Assembly: GCA_027625915.1 (NCBI GenBank)
Contig: JANTQA010000008.1
Span: 2,993,001 to 3,057,000, forward strand
Length of the DNA stretch: 64,000 nt
Source: Anaeramoeba flamelloides
Taxonomy: Eukaryota > Metamonada > Anaeramoebidae
Direction: 5' to 3'
Below are positions 43,268 through 54,474 of this stretch, in pieces. The notes beneath the pieces were generated by a model. That model did no database searches. It worked only from the letters and a program-made list of their open reading frames with translations, and had not been told where the DNA came from. The position numbers and the translations under genes were made by a program. Positions within the stretch are counted from its first letter, which is position 1. Each line of letters starts with the position of its first letter.

Positions 43268-43932
43268 ATAAATTTTCTTCTCTCAATTTTATATATTATT
43301 TTTTAGGTGTGAAAATTGTTATTTATTTATTTCTTTTAGATAGAAAAAATTATTTTCAAAGAGGTTAAATTTCAATAAAATTTTTAATTGAAACGAAAGC
43401 TTTCAAGCAGGTTTTTTTATTTTGAAAATCATTTTTACTTTTTCTATATTTATAGTTTTTTAAAGAAATTTGTCCTAAATTTTTTTCTGAAAAAATTTTT
43501 TTTTTATTTTTCATTTTTTGGAAATATATCAGAAAAATATATATTGAAATAATTACAATAGTCATTGATTCAACTAGTATTAATATTTATCAAAATTATA
43601 TATTGTATATTTACAAAAAAAATACTGGTACACAGTTTTTTGATTATGAAATAAAAAAAAAGCCAAACTATTTCGGAAATACCTTTAATTTAACGATAAA
43701 AAAACAAAAAACAATAATAAATTTGACATCATTTAAATTGTTAAAATCTTAAAAAGATCAAAAAATACACAATTCTAGTCTATACTATAAAATTGGGTCA
43801 AGATCAATTGTAATTTGGGTTATTTACCAGAATATATCACATCTAGTTACTTTAAAGATACCTTATTCATTTAATAATAATCGAAATATATACACACACA
43901 CAAAAAAAAAATTAGGTGATAAAAATACCTTT
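43268..43932. other. Spacer, no gene seen
   Basis: AT-rich. A minus-strand frame at 43365-43565 is Lys/Ile-rich with no domain. Confidence 0.45.
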
Positions 43933-44232
43933 CCTATGTTTTCCAAAATACATAATGGTATAAAAAATCACATAGTATTGTACTCCATTCTTTTAAATTA
44001 TGGTAAATCTAACTGAAGTATACTATGGATTTTTAAAAACTTTTTGGAATAAACTGAAAATATCTTAAATTTTCTCTTCATTTCTAAAAGTAAAAAAAAA
44101 AAAAAACCTAACGGGGGTGCTCTAGATTTCCCAGTATTCAAAATAATAGAGTATAATCTGTGGATATTACCTTATTCTTTGATATTCTGGAAAACCTAAT
44201 GAAAAATGTCCTGGGTTTTCGAGAATTCAACA
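43933..44232. repeat. Palindromic array H7, diverged
   Basis: A diverged type A (CCTATGTTTTCCAAAATACA... ATTCTTTTAAATTATGG, 43933-44005), type C (about 44035-44110, ending AAAAACCTAACGG), type A (TTTCCCAGTATTCAAAATAA... TTCTGGAAAACCTAA, about 44125-44203) and one arm of a further A (CCTGGGTTTTCGAGAATTCA). R1 copy 3, inverted, starts at once after it. Confidence 0.65.
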
Positions 44233-44480
44233 GAAAAAATATTTTTTTTTCAATTTTAATTAATAACTAATTCTTTAATAGTCAAATTAATTTATTCAGT
44301 ATTTGGTTATATTTAATAATTTTAAAATACTATTGAAAGATAATAAAAGAAACTCTTAACAGTGAAAATAAAAAATATTTTAAATTTTTTCCAATTAAAT
44401 TTAGAAAAAATCTGCCTTGATAATTGGATTTTTTAACTTGATTAATAAATTTTTAAAAAAATAATTTTTTAAAAAAATAA
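44233..44480. repeat. Dispersed repeat R1, copy 3 (inverted)
   Basis: In reverse complement the landmarks follow the same order as 23045-23412: the AATATTTTTT block, the GACTAT block and the AAAATACT block, then CCAATTATCAAGGCAG. It ends in a short duplicated stretch of A/T runs. Confidence 0.5.
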
Positions 44481-46292
44481 TTTTTGCTCAAAGATCTCTT
44501 CTAAATCAATCACTGATATTTTTCATAAAAATATCAAAAAGAGGCAATTATACAAAAGTCTTAATATTCTTTAAAATACTTTTTTCATTATTGTGTGACA
44601 GATAAACTGTTACCAATAATTTACTAAAAAGTTTTACAATACTCTTCAAAAAATGTGTAGCTAATTCACAATATTATGAAAAGATATCTGAATTTTCAAA
44701 GTTTTGGATTTTTTGGTAAGGGATAAAAGTTAAGTATAATTGAATCTGGTAAAGCGAGAATTTTGAAATGATAAAATTTGTGACTTCTAATTCAAAGAAA
44801 TTTTTGATATATGTCTAGGAACAGTCCTTGAAAAGCATTTAAAACTTAATTTCTTTTTGAAAAAAAAATATAAAAAAAGTATCATAGTTTAGGGAAAGAC
44901 ATCATTTTGTCCAAGAAAAAAGAAAAAAATATAAAGGTCTCGTAAAGTGAAATTAATTTTGTTCAAAAAAAGATATCTTAATATTCCAGAAAATTGTTCT
45001 TTTGTACTCTTAATTCTGGACTAGCTGTCACTCGAATATACCCTTTTTTGATCAAATAGAGCAAAAGTAATCACTCCTTATTATAGAGTTCAACCTCGAT
45101 TTGGAAGTTTATTAATTATCTCTTCTTAAGAAGTGAAACAGAAATCATCAGGAAGTGATCTTTTCATCTGTCTTATCTGAACCTTTAAAAAAAATTATTC
45201 ACCAAAGCCAAGAAAAATATATATTCAAAATGTCAACTGTTTAAAAAAATTGTTGATAATATTTGTATTCTGCTTTTTTAACAGGCCTCTACTCGCTTGG
45301 AAAACAATCAAATGAGTAACGTTGAATCTAATTATAATTAATTATTGACTGAAAATATTTTAAAATTAAATCAAAAATTTCAAAATTGATACCAATCAAG
45401 AAAGGAACAAAAAAATATTTTTTGATCATCCGAAGTGTCGTAAATATCTTCAACGATATCTATTTTGAGACTTTTTGAACAAGTTTCCAAAATTTGTTGA
45501 CAATATTTTAATTTCAGAGTTTTTTAACAATTTTTCATCATTTGTTTGAAATATTATTAAAGATTATTCTGACTAAAAAGAACACTGTAGTTTATCAAAA
45601 GCTGATTTCGAAGTTACAAAATAGGAAAAAACCTTATTTTCTATAAATTTCCTCAAGTGTAAAAATTATGACAAAAAGTAATTTTTCCAAATTACATCTA
45701 AGTCCGATGTTTTTTCAATAAAAAGTCCTTCTTTAGAGATCCTTTTCAAATTACTATTTAACTTTTCTTTTTCACTCTCATATTTCTTAAAAACGACACA
45801 AACAAAAAGAAAATTAACTAATTTGCTAATTTACAAAAGAATAAATTTAAAAAGTAAGAAATAAATGTTAATCTTGATCAAACATCAATCATGAAGATGG
45901 AACAGAAACGAAAACAACACTTCATCTGTTTTTCCATTTTAAGCGACTCAAAAACTATTTAATTTTCAATTTTATTTTTCTCTTTTCCATTTGGAATTCT
46001 TCAAACTTTGTCTTTAGTTAACTAAAATAACCATTTTTTGGGATTAAATACATCAAATTATTAATTTCTAAAATTTCCCGAATTATTTATTACAAAACCC
46101 CAACTTAAGAACAATTATGTTAATATGGAACAACAATAAATCATAAGATTATTGAAAGATGATTTTTTAAAAAAAATTTACAAAAATATTTCATAACTTT
46201 TTTACCATCCCAAAATAATTTATTCGTTTTTTTTGAAATATTTTTACTTTTTCAATTAAAATAAAATTACCTATAAAATATCAAACTTTACC
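44481..46292. other. Spacer upstream of the 46293 gene, no gene seen
   Basis: AT-rich with no supported frame, repeat or RNA gene. The last 30 bases before the ATG (AATTACCTATAAAATATC...) may be the promoter and leader. Confidence 0.45.
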
Positions 46293-46994
46293 ATGAATTG
46301 TCAAAAATCAGAGGACCACTTATTATTCGAAGTTAGTTTGGCATTAATATCACTAAAAGAAAAATATAAGCAAGAAAAATTCTTTCGGCGTGTAATGGAA
46401 AGATCACAATTTGTGCCTATTCATCGAAATAGTTCTACCAACCATCAAAATTTGCTCAATCAAAAAGGGTTAACAAAAATGAGAAATCTTCAAAGAAATC
46501 AAGAACAGATTAAACAGGACAAACAGAAACTGAATCTTGATGATAATTATAAAGGTCAAGGTCAAGAACACACAAAGAGATCACCAATCCAGAAGATCAA
46601 CCAACCCAACAAAAAGGATTCTCAGTTACACTTTAAAAGAATTAGCTTTGAGGAATTAAAAGAATTTGTACTTACCAAGCCAAGACCACCCTGGTCGTCA
46701 AGACTTGAGTGTTTCTACCGATACAACCCGGAATTAATTGTAGGTTGGAAAACTGGATTTGCTGATACAGTTATTCATTTGAATTCAAACGAAAAGCCCT
46801 ATAAGGTGATAATCTCAAAAAAACTCTTTACAATTTTTAGTAATTTAACGAAAAGGGACGACAGCAAAAGAGCTTTCTTAAGGGTTTATAAAAGCTCCCA
46901 AAGAGGTGTAGAAGAATTTTTTCGAAAGGTTGGTTATGTTAAAAAAGCTAATTATTCAAGGGACAAAGTCGTTTTTGGATTAAACAAGCTCTAG
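46293..46994 (+). CDS. Conserved-looking protein of unknown function
   Basis: A single exon of 233 residues ending in TAG. Residues 1-40 are predicted helical (LLFEVSLALISLKEKYKQEK). Residues 45-110 are a Gln/Asn/Lys-rich linker. Residues 112-233 look like a compact domain: FKRISFEELKEFV, PPWSSRLECFYRYNPELIVG, WKTGFADTVIHLN, then VEEFFRKVGYVKKANYSRDK and VFGLNKL. The last part (a helix followed by GYVKK and a short strand) could be the recognition helix and wing of a winged-helix DNA-binding fold, as in initiator-binding or HSF-like domains, but no family was recognised. Codon use and composition are clearly those of a gene. There is no signal peptide or membrane segment. Confidence 0.7.
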   Translation: MNCQKSEDHLLFEVSLALISLKEKYKQEKFFRRVMERSQFVPIHRNSSTNHQNLLNQKGLTKMRNLQRNQEQIKQDKQKLNLDDNYKGQGQEHTKRSPIQKINQPNKKDSQLHFKRISFEELKEFVLTKPRPPWSSRLECFYRYNPELIVGWKTGFADTVIHLNSNEKPYKVIISKKLFTIFSNLTKRDDSKRAFLRVYKSSQRGVEEFFRKVGYVKKANYSRDKVVFGLNKL

Positions 46995-47264
46995 GATTTT
47001 TTTATTTTGGCTTTTTTCATTTTCGTTTTACAATTTAATTGTTTATAAAAATATAAATTCACCAATAAAATTTTAAATTAAGGTAAAATTATTAGAATAG
47101 GAAATATTTACCCTTATTTACACTTTTTTTAAAATAAATTTTCCTTTTTTTAAAATAAAATTGATTTTTCATTTATTAATTTTTGAATTTTGAGAGTTTG
47201 AGTGATTAAAGTTCATATGAATATATAAACTTTGTTTCAATCAAATTAATACGTCATTTTCCCA

Positions 47265-47760
47265 GATATCAATTATTTTTGATAATTGACCCTTTGAAAA
47301 ACAAAGAAAAAATTTGTTGAATAATATCTCTCCAAGAATAGTTTATATCCATCTGAAATAAAACTAAAAAAAATTCAATAGATTTTTAAAAAAATTTTTA
47401 AAACTCAAATTTTTAGTTCCCCATAGAGAAAAAACAACAATGTTCATTTTGATCTTCAATGGAAGATCCAAATAAGATATAAATAAAAGTCAATATGATT
47501 TCTCTATAATCATTTTTACTTTATCAATAACATTAGAATAACATGTTTTTAAAAAGTGAATATTGATCTTGCAATGAAAATAAAAATTACAATACTATTA
47601 AATTTCAAAATTAAAGTCTAAAATAATAATCTAAGTTAAACTAAAATATTAAAAAATAATTTCAATTTTGAAATTTTCAAAAAGAGATTTTTTCTTCTAA
47701 TATCCATTCAAACACATTTAAGGCATTTAATTGACTCACCTCAAGTAAAAAAATTTGACT
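47265..47760. repeat. Dispersed repeat R3, copy 2 (no TTAA element)
   Basis: Colinear with 3720-4755 but uninterrupted. Where copy 1 has GAGAAAAACAACAAGG-TTAA-element, this copy has GAGAAAAAACAACAATGTTC continuing into ATTTTGATCTTCAAT, so the TTAA target reads TTCA here. It ends before a (TA)n run at 47767-47798. Confidence 0.6.
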
Positions 47761-47766
47761 GGATTA

Positions 47767-47798
47767 TGATTATATATATATATATATATATATATATC
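47767..47798. repeat. (TA)n microsatellite
   Basis: About 15 TA units following R3 copy 2. Confidence 0.9.
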
Positions 47799-48224
47799 GC
47801 TTAGAATCCCAAAAATACCAATTGACTTTGAAACATATTTTTTTAATTCTAATTTACATGAAAGGTTTACAAGATATAGAATTTATAAACAAATATCTCA
47901 GAAAGAAAATTCTATAATTAAAAATTATATATTTACATACCTTAAAAAAATAACTTGAAAAAAATTTTCAATATTGGGAATTTTTTTTTGTTTATTATAA
48001 TTTTATTATTTTTTTCATCTAAACTTTGTCAAAAAAATTTTTTATTTTTTTTGAAAAGTTTGTCTAGACATCAACAACTTCTTAGTTTTAATGTGTTAAA
48101 CACACCAAAATTTAATTAGAATTTTTTTTGTGTTCTTTACACCGCAACATTTCCTCAAATACTCCATTAAATGATTTATTTATTACAAAAGATATTTTGA
48201 TATCATATAAAAATTTTGTTTTAT

Positions 48225-49437
48225 TTATTGATGGAAGAAGTGTAAATTACACTCTAGATGTCCTTTTACTTAAATTTCCTTAAAGGAAATTTAAGCGTAA
48301 AATCCTAGATTTCACGATTGTTCAAGGGAAAGACATACCCATTTTTTTTTTATGTTTAAAAAGCAAAAGCCAAAAATTGAAAAGAAAAAAGCAAAAAGAA
48401 AAAAAAAAAAAAAAAAGAAATTTAAAAAGGGTTTATAAGAAGCAATTGGTAAAAAATCAAAAAAAAAAAAAAAACCAAGGCTATCTTTAATTAAGAACTC
48501 CCGAAATCACAGCCATGATACTTTTGGTTTATTAAATAATTTGATAATTGATCATGAATGTTCACTTGGGGATCGTTGTTTAATTGTTGTAATTTCTTTT
48601 TTTTTTTTTTTTTTTTTTTTTTATTTGCTTTCAACCTTTGGTCATTTTAGCCTTTGCTTTTATTTTTTTATTTTCAAGTTACTCATACTTTTGTGTTTCA
48701 GTGTCACAGTATTAGAAAGCAACCACTTGATCTTTTTCCTTTGTAACTCTTCTTCCCAATATAAAGAAGATTCAGCTAGGGGAAAAATGGTAAAAAATAA
48801 AAATTTTGTTTTATATGTTGATTATTATCCAATTGAAATATCTATATTTGATTATAAATAATTAAAAAATTAAAAAAAATAATAGTTTTATTTTTTTCCA
48901 TTTTTCCCCAGGCTGAATCTTCTTTATATTGGAAAGATGAGTTACAAAGGAATTAGGTCAAGTGGTTAATTGCTGATAAAGTGACACTGAAATAGAAAAG
49001 TTTGAGTAACTTGAAAATAAAAACCAAAGGGCAAAGGTTAAAAAAACCAAAGGTTTAAAGCAAATAAGATCAAAAAGAAAAAAGAAATTGCACCAATTAA
49101 ACAACAATCTCCAGGTGAGCATTCATGATAAATTATCGATTTATTAAATCAATCAAAAGTATTTTGACTGTGATTTTGAGAGTCCTTAATAAAGATTGCT
49201 TTGGTTATTGTTTCAATTTTTTAACAATCGCTTCTTATAACCCTATTTATATTTCTTTTTTTTTTTTTTCTTTTTTCCATTTTCAATTTTTTGTTTTTCT
49301 TTATAATACATAAAAATAATTGAGTGTGTCTTTCTGTTGAAAATCGTGAAATATAGGATTTTATGCTTGGATTTTCTTTGAGTAAATTTAAGTAAAAGAA
49401 CATCTAGAGTGTAATTTAACTTCTTCAATCAATAAAA
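48225..49437. mobile_element. 1.2-kb foldback element
   Basis: Arms of roughly 540-555 bp (48225-48780 and 48900-49437) are inverted copies around a 120-bp centre. The outer ends are TTATTGATGGAAGAAGTGTA and TAACTTCTTCAATCAATAA; the inner ends GAAGATTCAGCTAGGG and CCCCAGGCTGAATCTTC. The arms differ mainly in A/T run lengths and small indels, and no protein is encoded. Open frames such as 48541-48861 are by-products of the symmetry. No target duplication was defined. Confidence 0.8.
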
Positions 49438-49636
49438 AAAATATAAGATTTTTTTTCAATAGAAAATTTGGAAATTTTTTCAACAAGATTTTTTTTCAAT
49501 TATAAATGATTTGGCCAATAGTTCAAGTGTGATTAATAATTGATTTTTTTTTTAATTACTACTATTTTTTTTTTAATTTTTGACGTTTTAAAATCTAGAA
49601 ATAAAATAAACAATATTATCGAATAATAGATCATAT

Positions 49637-49834
49637 AGTCAGTTTCACTTTTAAGGCACAAACTTTCAACGAAAATAAAAGGCACAAAACAATCTCAAAT
49701 TAAGGCACAAAATTTGGAATTGTTTTTTTTTACAATTTATTTTTACTATAATTTGAATTTTGTGCTTTAATATGAGAGTTTTTTTGTGCCTTAAATTTTG
49801 TTGAAAGTTTGTGCCTTAAAAGTGAAACTGACTG
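49637..49834. mobile_element. TA-type MITE family M1, copy 2
   Basis: 198 bp. The left end AGTCAGTTTCACTTTTAAGG is the exact inverse of the right end CCTTAAAAGTGAAACTGACT, and TA follows at 49835. Internal blocks AAGGCACAAACTTTCAACGA and GTTGAAAGTTTGTGCCTT also pair. This copy is better preserved than the one at 43071. Confidence 0.85.
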
Positions 49835-50702
49835 TATATCAAAATTTATTTTTGAAGATCTGGATTTGGTTAGATTGGAAAATTCAAATTTTCACAATAT
49901 ATTATTCAAATTTTTACCTATAACAAAATTCATTTTTTTTTTGGTTTCGAAGATTATTATATTATCACTGAATCATATTTAAGAGTTATTTTTTATTTTA
50001 TTTTAAATTTAGGTATAAATCTTTTATCAATTAAAAAGTAATTTATCTTTGTTTTATTCCAATTTAATAAATTGAAATTATTTTAAATTTTTTTTTTTTT
50101 TTTTTGATTTTCAATTATTATCTATTGCTTAAATAATAATTTTAGAAAATTAATCATATTAAAAATTTAATTTTGGCCTAAAGTAATAAATTTTATTTTT
50201 CTCATATTTGGATATTTATTGTAATTTTATCTAAAAAAAAAAATTAAATTTCGAAGTAATTTATTTTTTTATTTATTTTTTTTTATCATAAAATTAGCAA
50301 AATTGTTTGGTGGTTATTATTAAGAAATTAATGTTATATATTTGGATTTTAATTACTATTATTGTAATAAAGTTTCTTATTTTAAAAAAATAAAATAAAA
50401 ATGTAAATCTATAAAGAAAATGCAAAAATAAATAATTATTATTGTTTTTTCCAAAAATAAAAAAAAAATCAAATACATAAATACTTTATCTTTGAAATAT
50501 TTTGACTTTTTAATATAATTCAAATATGGATTAAAGACAAATAAGAAAATAAATATAATAGTACATCATTATCATTTTAAATATTTTCTTTTAAACTTGA
50601 TGAAATTTAGGCAAATCCGGTCTACTAAGGGATAGATATACCTAGATATAATTTGAAGAGGCTAAAAAAAATTCTTATTGATTTACAAAATTAATCATTA
50701 TT
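49835..50702. other. Spacer, no gene seen
   Basis: Extremely AT-rich sequence with poly-T runs (50091-50105). No frame or repeat was recognised. Confidence 0.5.
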
Positions 50703-50715
50703 AAAAAATGATATT

Positions 50716-51613
50716 ATTAGATTTTTTTTTTTTTTTATTTTGAAGGGAGATAATCAATTTCCTCTTACAGCCCTAATTTCTAAATTTTTGTTTAGAAATC
50801 TCAATAAAGAATCATAATTTTCTTTTTCATTAACTAATGATAAAATAAACAATTAGTCTTTATTTCGAATAATATCAAAGATATTATTCTTATTATTTTT
50901 GTTAATTTGAATTAAATCTTTAATCCAAATTATTCGTTTTTCTTTATAGAATAGGTAGTCCCCATAAAAAATGATGGATATCTTCATCTGTATCTAGGTT
51001 TAAATATTTTTTGCCTAAGTTGCAAAATTTTGTTTTTGTTTTATTCTTATCATAAACATAAGAATATCTATTTAGATAATTTGTTAAATTTCTTAGTTTT
51101 AAGATGGAAGTTGAGCCCTTCCATTTTAAATATTTTTTTTTTGTTTGTTTATATTGTTATTGTATTTAATAATATTTAAATATTCCTGGCCTTTCCACCC
51201 AGTGCTATTTATTATTAAATTTTCTCTAAATTGATTAAGATTCGGATTTAGCAATTTTAGATTTTCCGCTTTCCAATTAATATTTTCGTTGTCTTTTTTC
51301 TTGGAAAATTTTAAATTTTTTGATATAATGTTCGAAACCAAGTGTTTCTAATTTACTTTTGAGTTTAAATCTTCTTTTATATATTGAAATTCTTACTTGG
51401 TCTATTTTTGCCTCAGTTTTATAAATTATTCTTGGAGAGTGTGGATTAATTTTTAAAAATTTTGTTACTTTTTTATTTATCCAAACATCTATCAAGTTGA
51501 AATCATTTTGGGTTAGATTGAGAATAACTAATCCATAAAATAATTGGCTAATACATATCGATTTAAACATTTGTAATTTTACTCCATTGGCTAATTGTTG
51601 TTGGCTAAAAATC
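50716..51613 (-). mobile_element. LINE copy 2, 5'-truncated
   Basis: An insertion flanked by a 13-bp direct repeat, AAAAAATGATATT, at 50703-50715 and 51614-51626. On the minus strand it begins inside the reverse transcriptase thumb region (QQQLANGVKLQMFKS, VWINKKVTKFLKINPHSPR), continues through the zinc-motif region, and ends CTCCCTTCAAAATAAA plus an A tract. It is colinear with 9690-11020 of copy 1 but lacks both palindromic inserts, and so supplies their empty sites. Truncation at the 5' end plus an A tail and target duplication is the signature of target-primed reverse transcription. The frame is interrupted, so this copy is dead. Confidence 0.88.
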
Positions 51614-51626
51614 AAAAAATGATATT

Positions 51627-52134
51627 TTTAAGATATTTCGGTTTTTAATTCTTGTATTAGTTATTTCTTTTTTCATTTTTTTTACCAAAAATTATTGTTT
51701 TTTTCGATTTTTAAAATCTTTATTTTGTTTTTGAATAATTAATAATTGTTTTTGATTTAATATTTTGATCAGCCTCACCATTTTGAGAAAAAACTTAACC
51801 ATTATGTCTCTGGGCTTAAATCTTATCTGACTTTTTTATATCACTAATGAATGAAATTTAAATGGGATAAATGTTTACAATTTATCTTTTTTCAGATTTC
51901 GAACTTTCCTTTTTACATTTAGGATTCTTTGTTCACCCTATATTTATAAAGTATTCAGTATAAAAGAAAAAGGAGGTTCTAAATAAATAGAGATCACTAA
52001 TTTTTAATCTATTTCCTTGGAATATTTAAAAAAGACCAAAGTTGAATGAAGTATAAATTTTATCACTTTGATTTTTCAAATTTGTTCAGGATTTTTTCTG
52101 ACTTACTCTCTCGAATATGATCTAACTGTAGAGA
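51627..52134. other. Spacer, no gene seen
   Basis: AT-rich sequence between the LINE copy and MITE M2 copy 2. No gene or repeat was recognised. Confidence 0.5.
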
Positions 52135-52584
52135 GAAAAATGTTGGACACAGAAAAATGGTTGGACAGCATTTTTAATTGGGAACCTTACTGAAAATGAT
52201 TTTTAAATTCAATCATTTGTGAAATAACTAAAGAAAATAACAATAATCTACTTATTAGAATATCCATTAATGTAATTCTACTTTTTCAAAACCTTATCTC
52301 TTATAATCTAAATCAAGTTTAAAAATGACCATTTTCAGAATTAATAGTAAACTTTACTAAAACTTGGATTTTTGTTAAAATAGCATGATCTACTTTAGTT
52401 ATCAACCATTCAAATGAGTATTCTACACAAACCACAGATTAATGAACTTTTAACACCTTTAAACCTGGATTTATATAAAATTCACCTAGTTATCAATAGG
52501 ATTTGATTTTCAATTTCAGTAATGTTCCCAATTAAAAATGGTGTCCAACCATTTTTCTGTGTCCAACATTTTTCTCTCAACAGT
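52135..52584. mobile_element. MITE family M2, copy 2
   Basis: Terminal inverted repeats of about 70 bp: ACTGTAGAGAGAAAAATGTT, GGACACAGAAAAATGG and TTTTTAATTGGGAAC at the left, with their complements ending CATTTTTCTCTCAACAGT at the right. The interior matches 21226-21686. No protein is encoded; the frame at 52538-52756 arises from its end plus flank. It lies about 230 bp upstream of the next gene, in its probable promoter region. Confidence 0.8.
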
Positions 52585-52812
52585 AAGAACAATTTCTTCT
52601 TTACCATTACATGACATTTTTCCTTCAATAAAGAATTTGGGTTCAAAAGCAAATGTGCAATTAAAAATAGATCAATCTCTCAAAAAGATATTTCAAAAAA
52701 AAAAAGCCGAGTCAAGGATAACTTGGAAAATAAACAAACAAATACTAACAAAATGATCACACATACACAGACAAAAACACTCATTTTTTCTCGTTTTTAA
52801 TTTTACCAAATA

Positions 52813-53592
52813 ATGAAATTTTGTTTCACCCTTTTCTTATTTACCCTTTTTCTAATTTCCACTTGCGATCTTATCCCCAAAAGATATGAGGGAAAACGTT
52901 TAGGTTCACCATCTGCGATAATTATGATTGAAATGTATGGTGATCTCTTATGTCCTGACTGTGCAACAGCATGGCCTATTGTAAAAGTAAAGAAATTTAT
53001 GATCCACCCAAAAACAAAAAACAAAATCTGTGTTAATTAAAAGGAAAAAAAAAAAAATAAACTTCTTTCTTTTTTTGTTTTATTTTCTCTCTCTAATCCC
53101 CTTTTATGGACAATTTTAATTCGATTAATTTTTTAGAAAGTGTTATCATATTATTCAAACGATGTTGTTTTCTATTTCCATACATTCCCTCTTCCATACC
53201 ACACTGCCAGTTTCCATGTCAGTCAAGCAACAAATGTTATGGTGAATTTAACAAATGGTGATCTTACATATTTCTGGCGCTACTTGGATGACTTATTTCT
53301 TCACAAAGTTCAACAAAACTATTGGAACAACAAAATAGCAGACTCAACCGATAACCAAGTTGTTGAAAGTGTTTGTAAATACATTTCAGATAATTATCCT
53401 TATGATTACCAAAAGCTTCTTGACGGGATGAGCAATTCAAATCGTGATTGGGATACGCGCGTTGCCTGGAAATTTGCTTGTGCCCATGGCGTTTATGGTA
53501 CACCCACTTTCTGGATCAATGGAATGGTAACTTCCTTAGGGACAACATCGTCTTTTGAAGACTGGAAGAGTGTCATTGATCCTTTAATTTAA
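52813..53592 (+). CDS. Secreted DsbA-like thioredoxin-fold protein
   Basis: Exons 52813-52986 and 53137-53592 encode 209 residues; the 150-bp intron runs GTAAAG..TTTTTTAG, phase 0. An N-terminal signal peptide (KFCFTLFLFTLFLISTC) indicates entry to the secretory pathway. The active-site motif is CPDC at 47-50, in MYGDLLCPDCATAWP after strand AIIMIEMY. The usual cis-proline is Pro181 in VYGTPTFWING. The helical insertion between them (about 75-175) fits the DsbA/thioredoxin_4 type. No ER-retention signal is present, so the protein may be secreted or vesicular, where it would oxidise, reduce or isomerise disulfides. The start ATG directly precedes the signal peptide and follows an A/T-rich leader after a MITE. 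Confidence 0.85.
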
Positions 53593-54016
53593 ATCCTTTA
53601 CCAATGATCATCCAAAATTTCCTGATCAATTTGAAAAAAATATTGAATATTTCAAAGATTTAAAGCTTGTAGCCATTTTACTTGTAACAAAATTAAATTT
53701 TTGAATTATGAAAATAAATTTAAATTCTCAAACTTGAATGAAATAAGTTTCGCTTTACTTTTATTTGGGATCAATTTTTGTTTTTTTTTTGGTTTTTACA
53801 ACTGTCAAATTCTAATTTTATAAACATTTAAGGTCTACCCAAATTTTATGTTCTGTAATTGTTAAAATACAATGCAAAGGCCAATAAAAATGATTTAAAA
53901 GAATTCACAATTAAAGGAGAGTCACAATATTGAAATTTTTAATTTTTTTTTTGGGATTTTGGAAGAAAATTAACTAGCCTCTTATTATTGATCAAAAAAT
54001 TAATGAGATTCTATAA
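53593..54016. other. 3' flank of the thioredoxin-fold gene
   Basis: AT-rich, no gene seen. It probably contains the 3' untranslated region and polyadenylation signals (AATAAA-like sequence such as GAAAATAAATTT near 53709). Confidence 0.4.
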
Positions 54017-54187
54017 TTAAACAAGGATAATTTAAAACCCATTTTGTTTACATCTTACTTCAACTTAACACCGTACGTGATTCAACTGTATTTATACCCT
54101 GGTCCTAAACCCCCAAAGGCTTTGAATTGGAGTGAAATGAATATGAAGTTAGAGGATTTTCATTTTACAACCTTCATAAAATACTAA
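54017..54187 (+). pseudogene. Orphan coding-like fragment
   Basis: An open stretch without ATG reads LNKDNLKPILFTSYFNLTPY, then VIQLYLYPGPKPPKALNWSE and MNMKLEDFHFTTFIKY before TAA. Base composition is much less AT-biased than its surroundings, and the peptide is protein-like, with a Pro-rich core. It may be the final exon of an unseen gene or a relic. The family was not recognised. Confidence 0.3.
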
Positions 54188-54474
54188 TTTGGAAAATAGA
54201 TAAAATCTTAATTACAAAAATTTGTACACAGTTTAAAATTTAAAAGAATAACAATTCTATAATTTCTATTCAATTTGGAAATAATTTTGATTTGGCAAAA
54301 TATTCCTTTTTTTTTTCCATTTTGTTTTGTTTTCATATCCTTTTTTCCAGTTTTATAATCTGTTTCGTTCAATCGTGAATATATTTGGATGATTGATCGC
54401 AGGTTATGATTGAGTTTGTTAAATTGAAAAATCACAAACAATAAGTTGATCGTATCAAATCATTTAATAGATCA

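Noticed and set aside
48541-48861. 106-codon frame with poly-Phe
   Set aside because: It falls within one arm of the foldback element; the inverse copy in the other arm does not preserve coding.
52538-52756. 72-codon frame upstream of the thioredoxin-fold gene
   Set aside because: It begins inside the terminal repeat of MITE M2, continues into spacer and has no domain.
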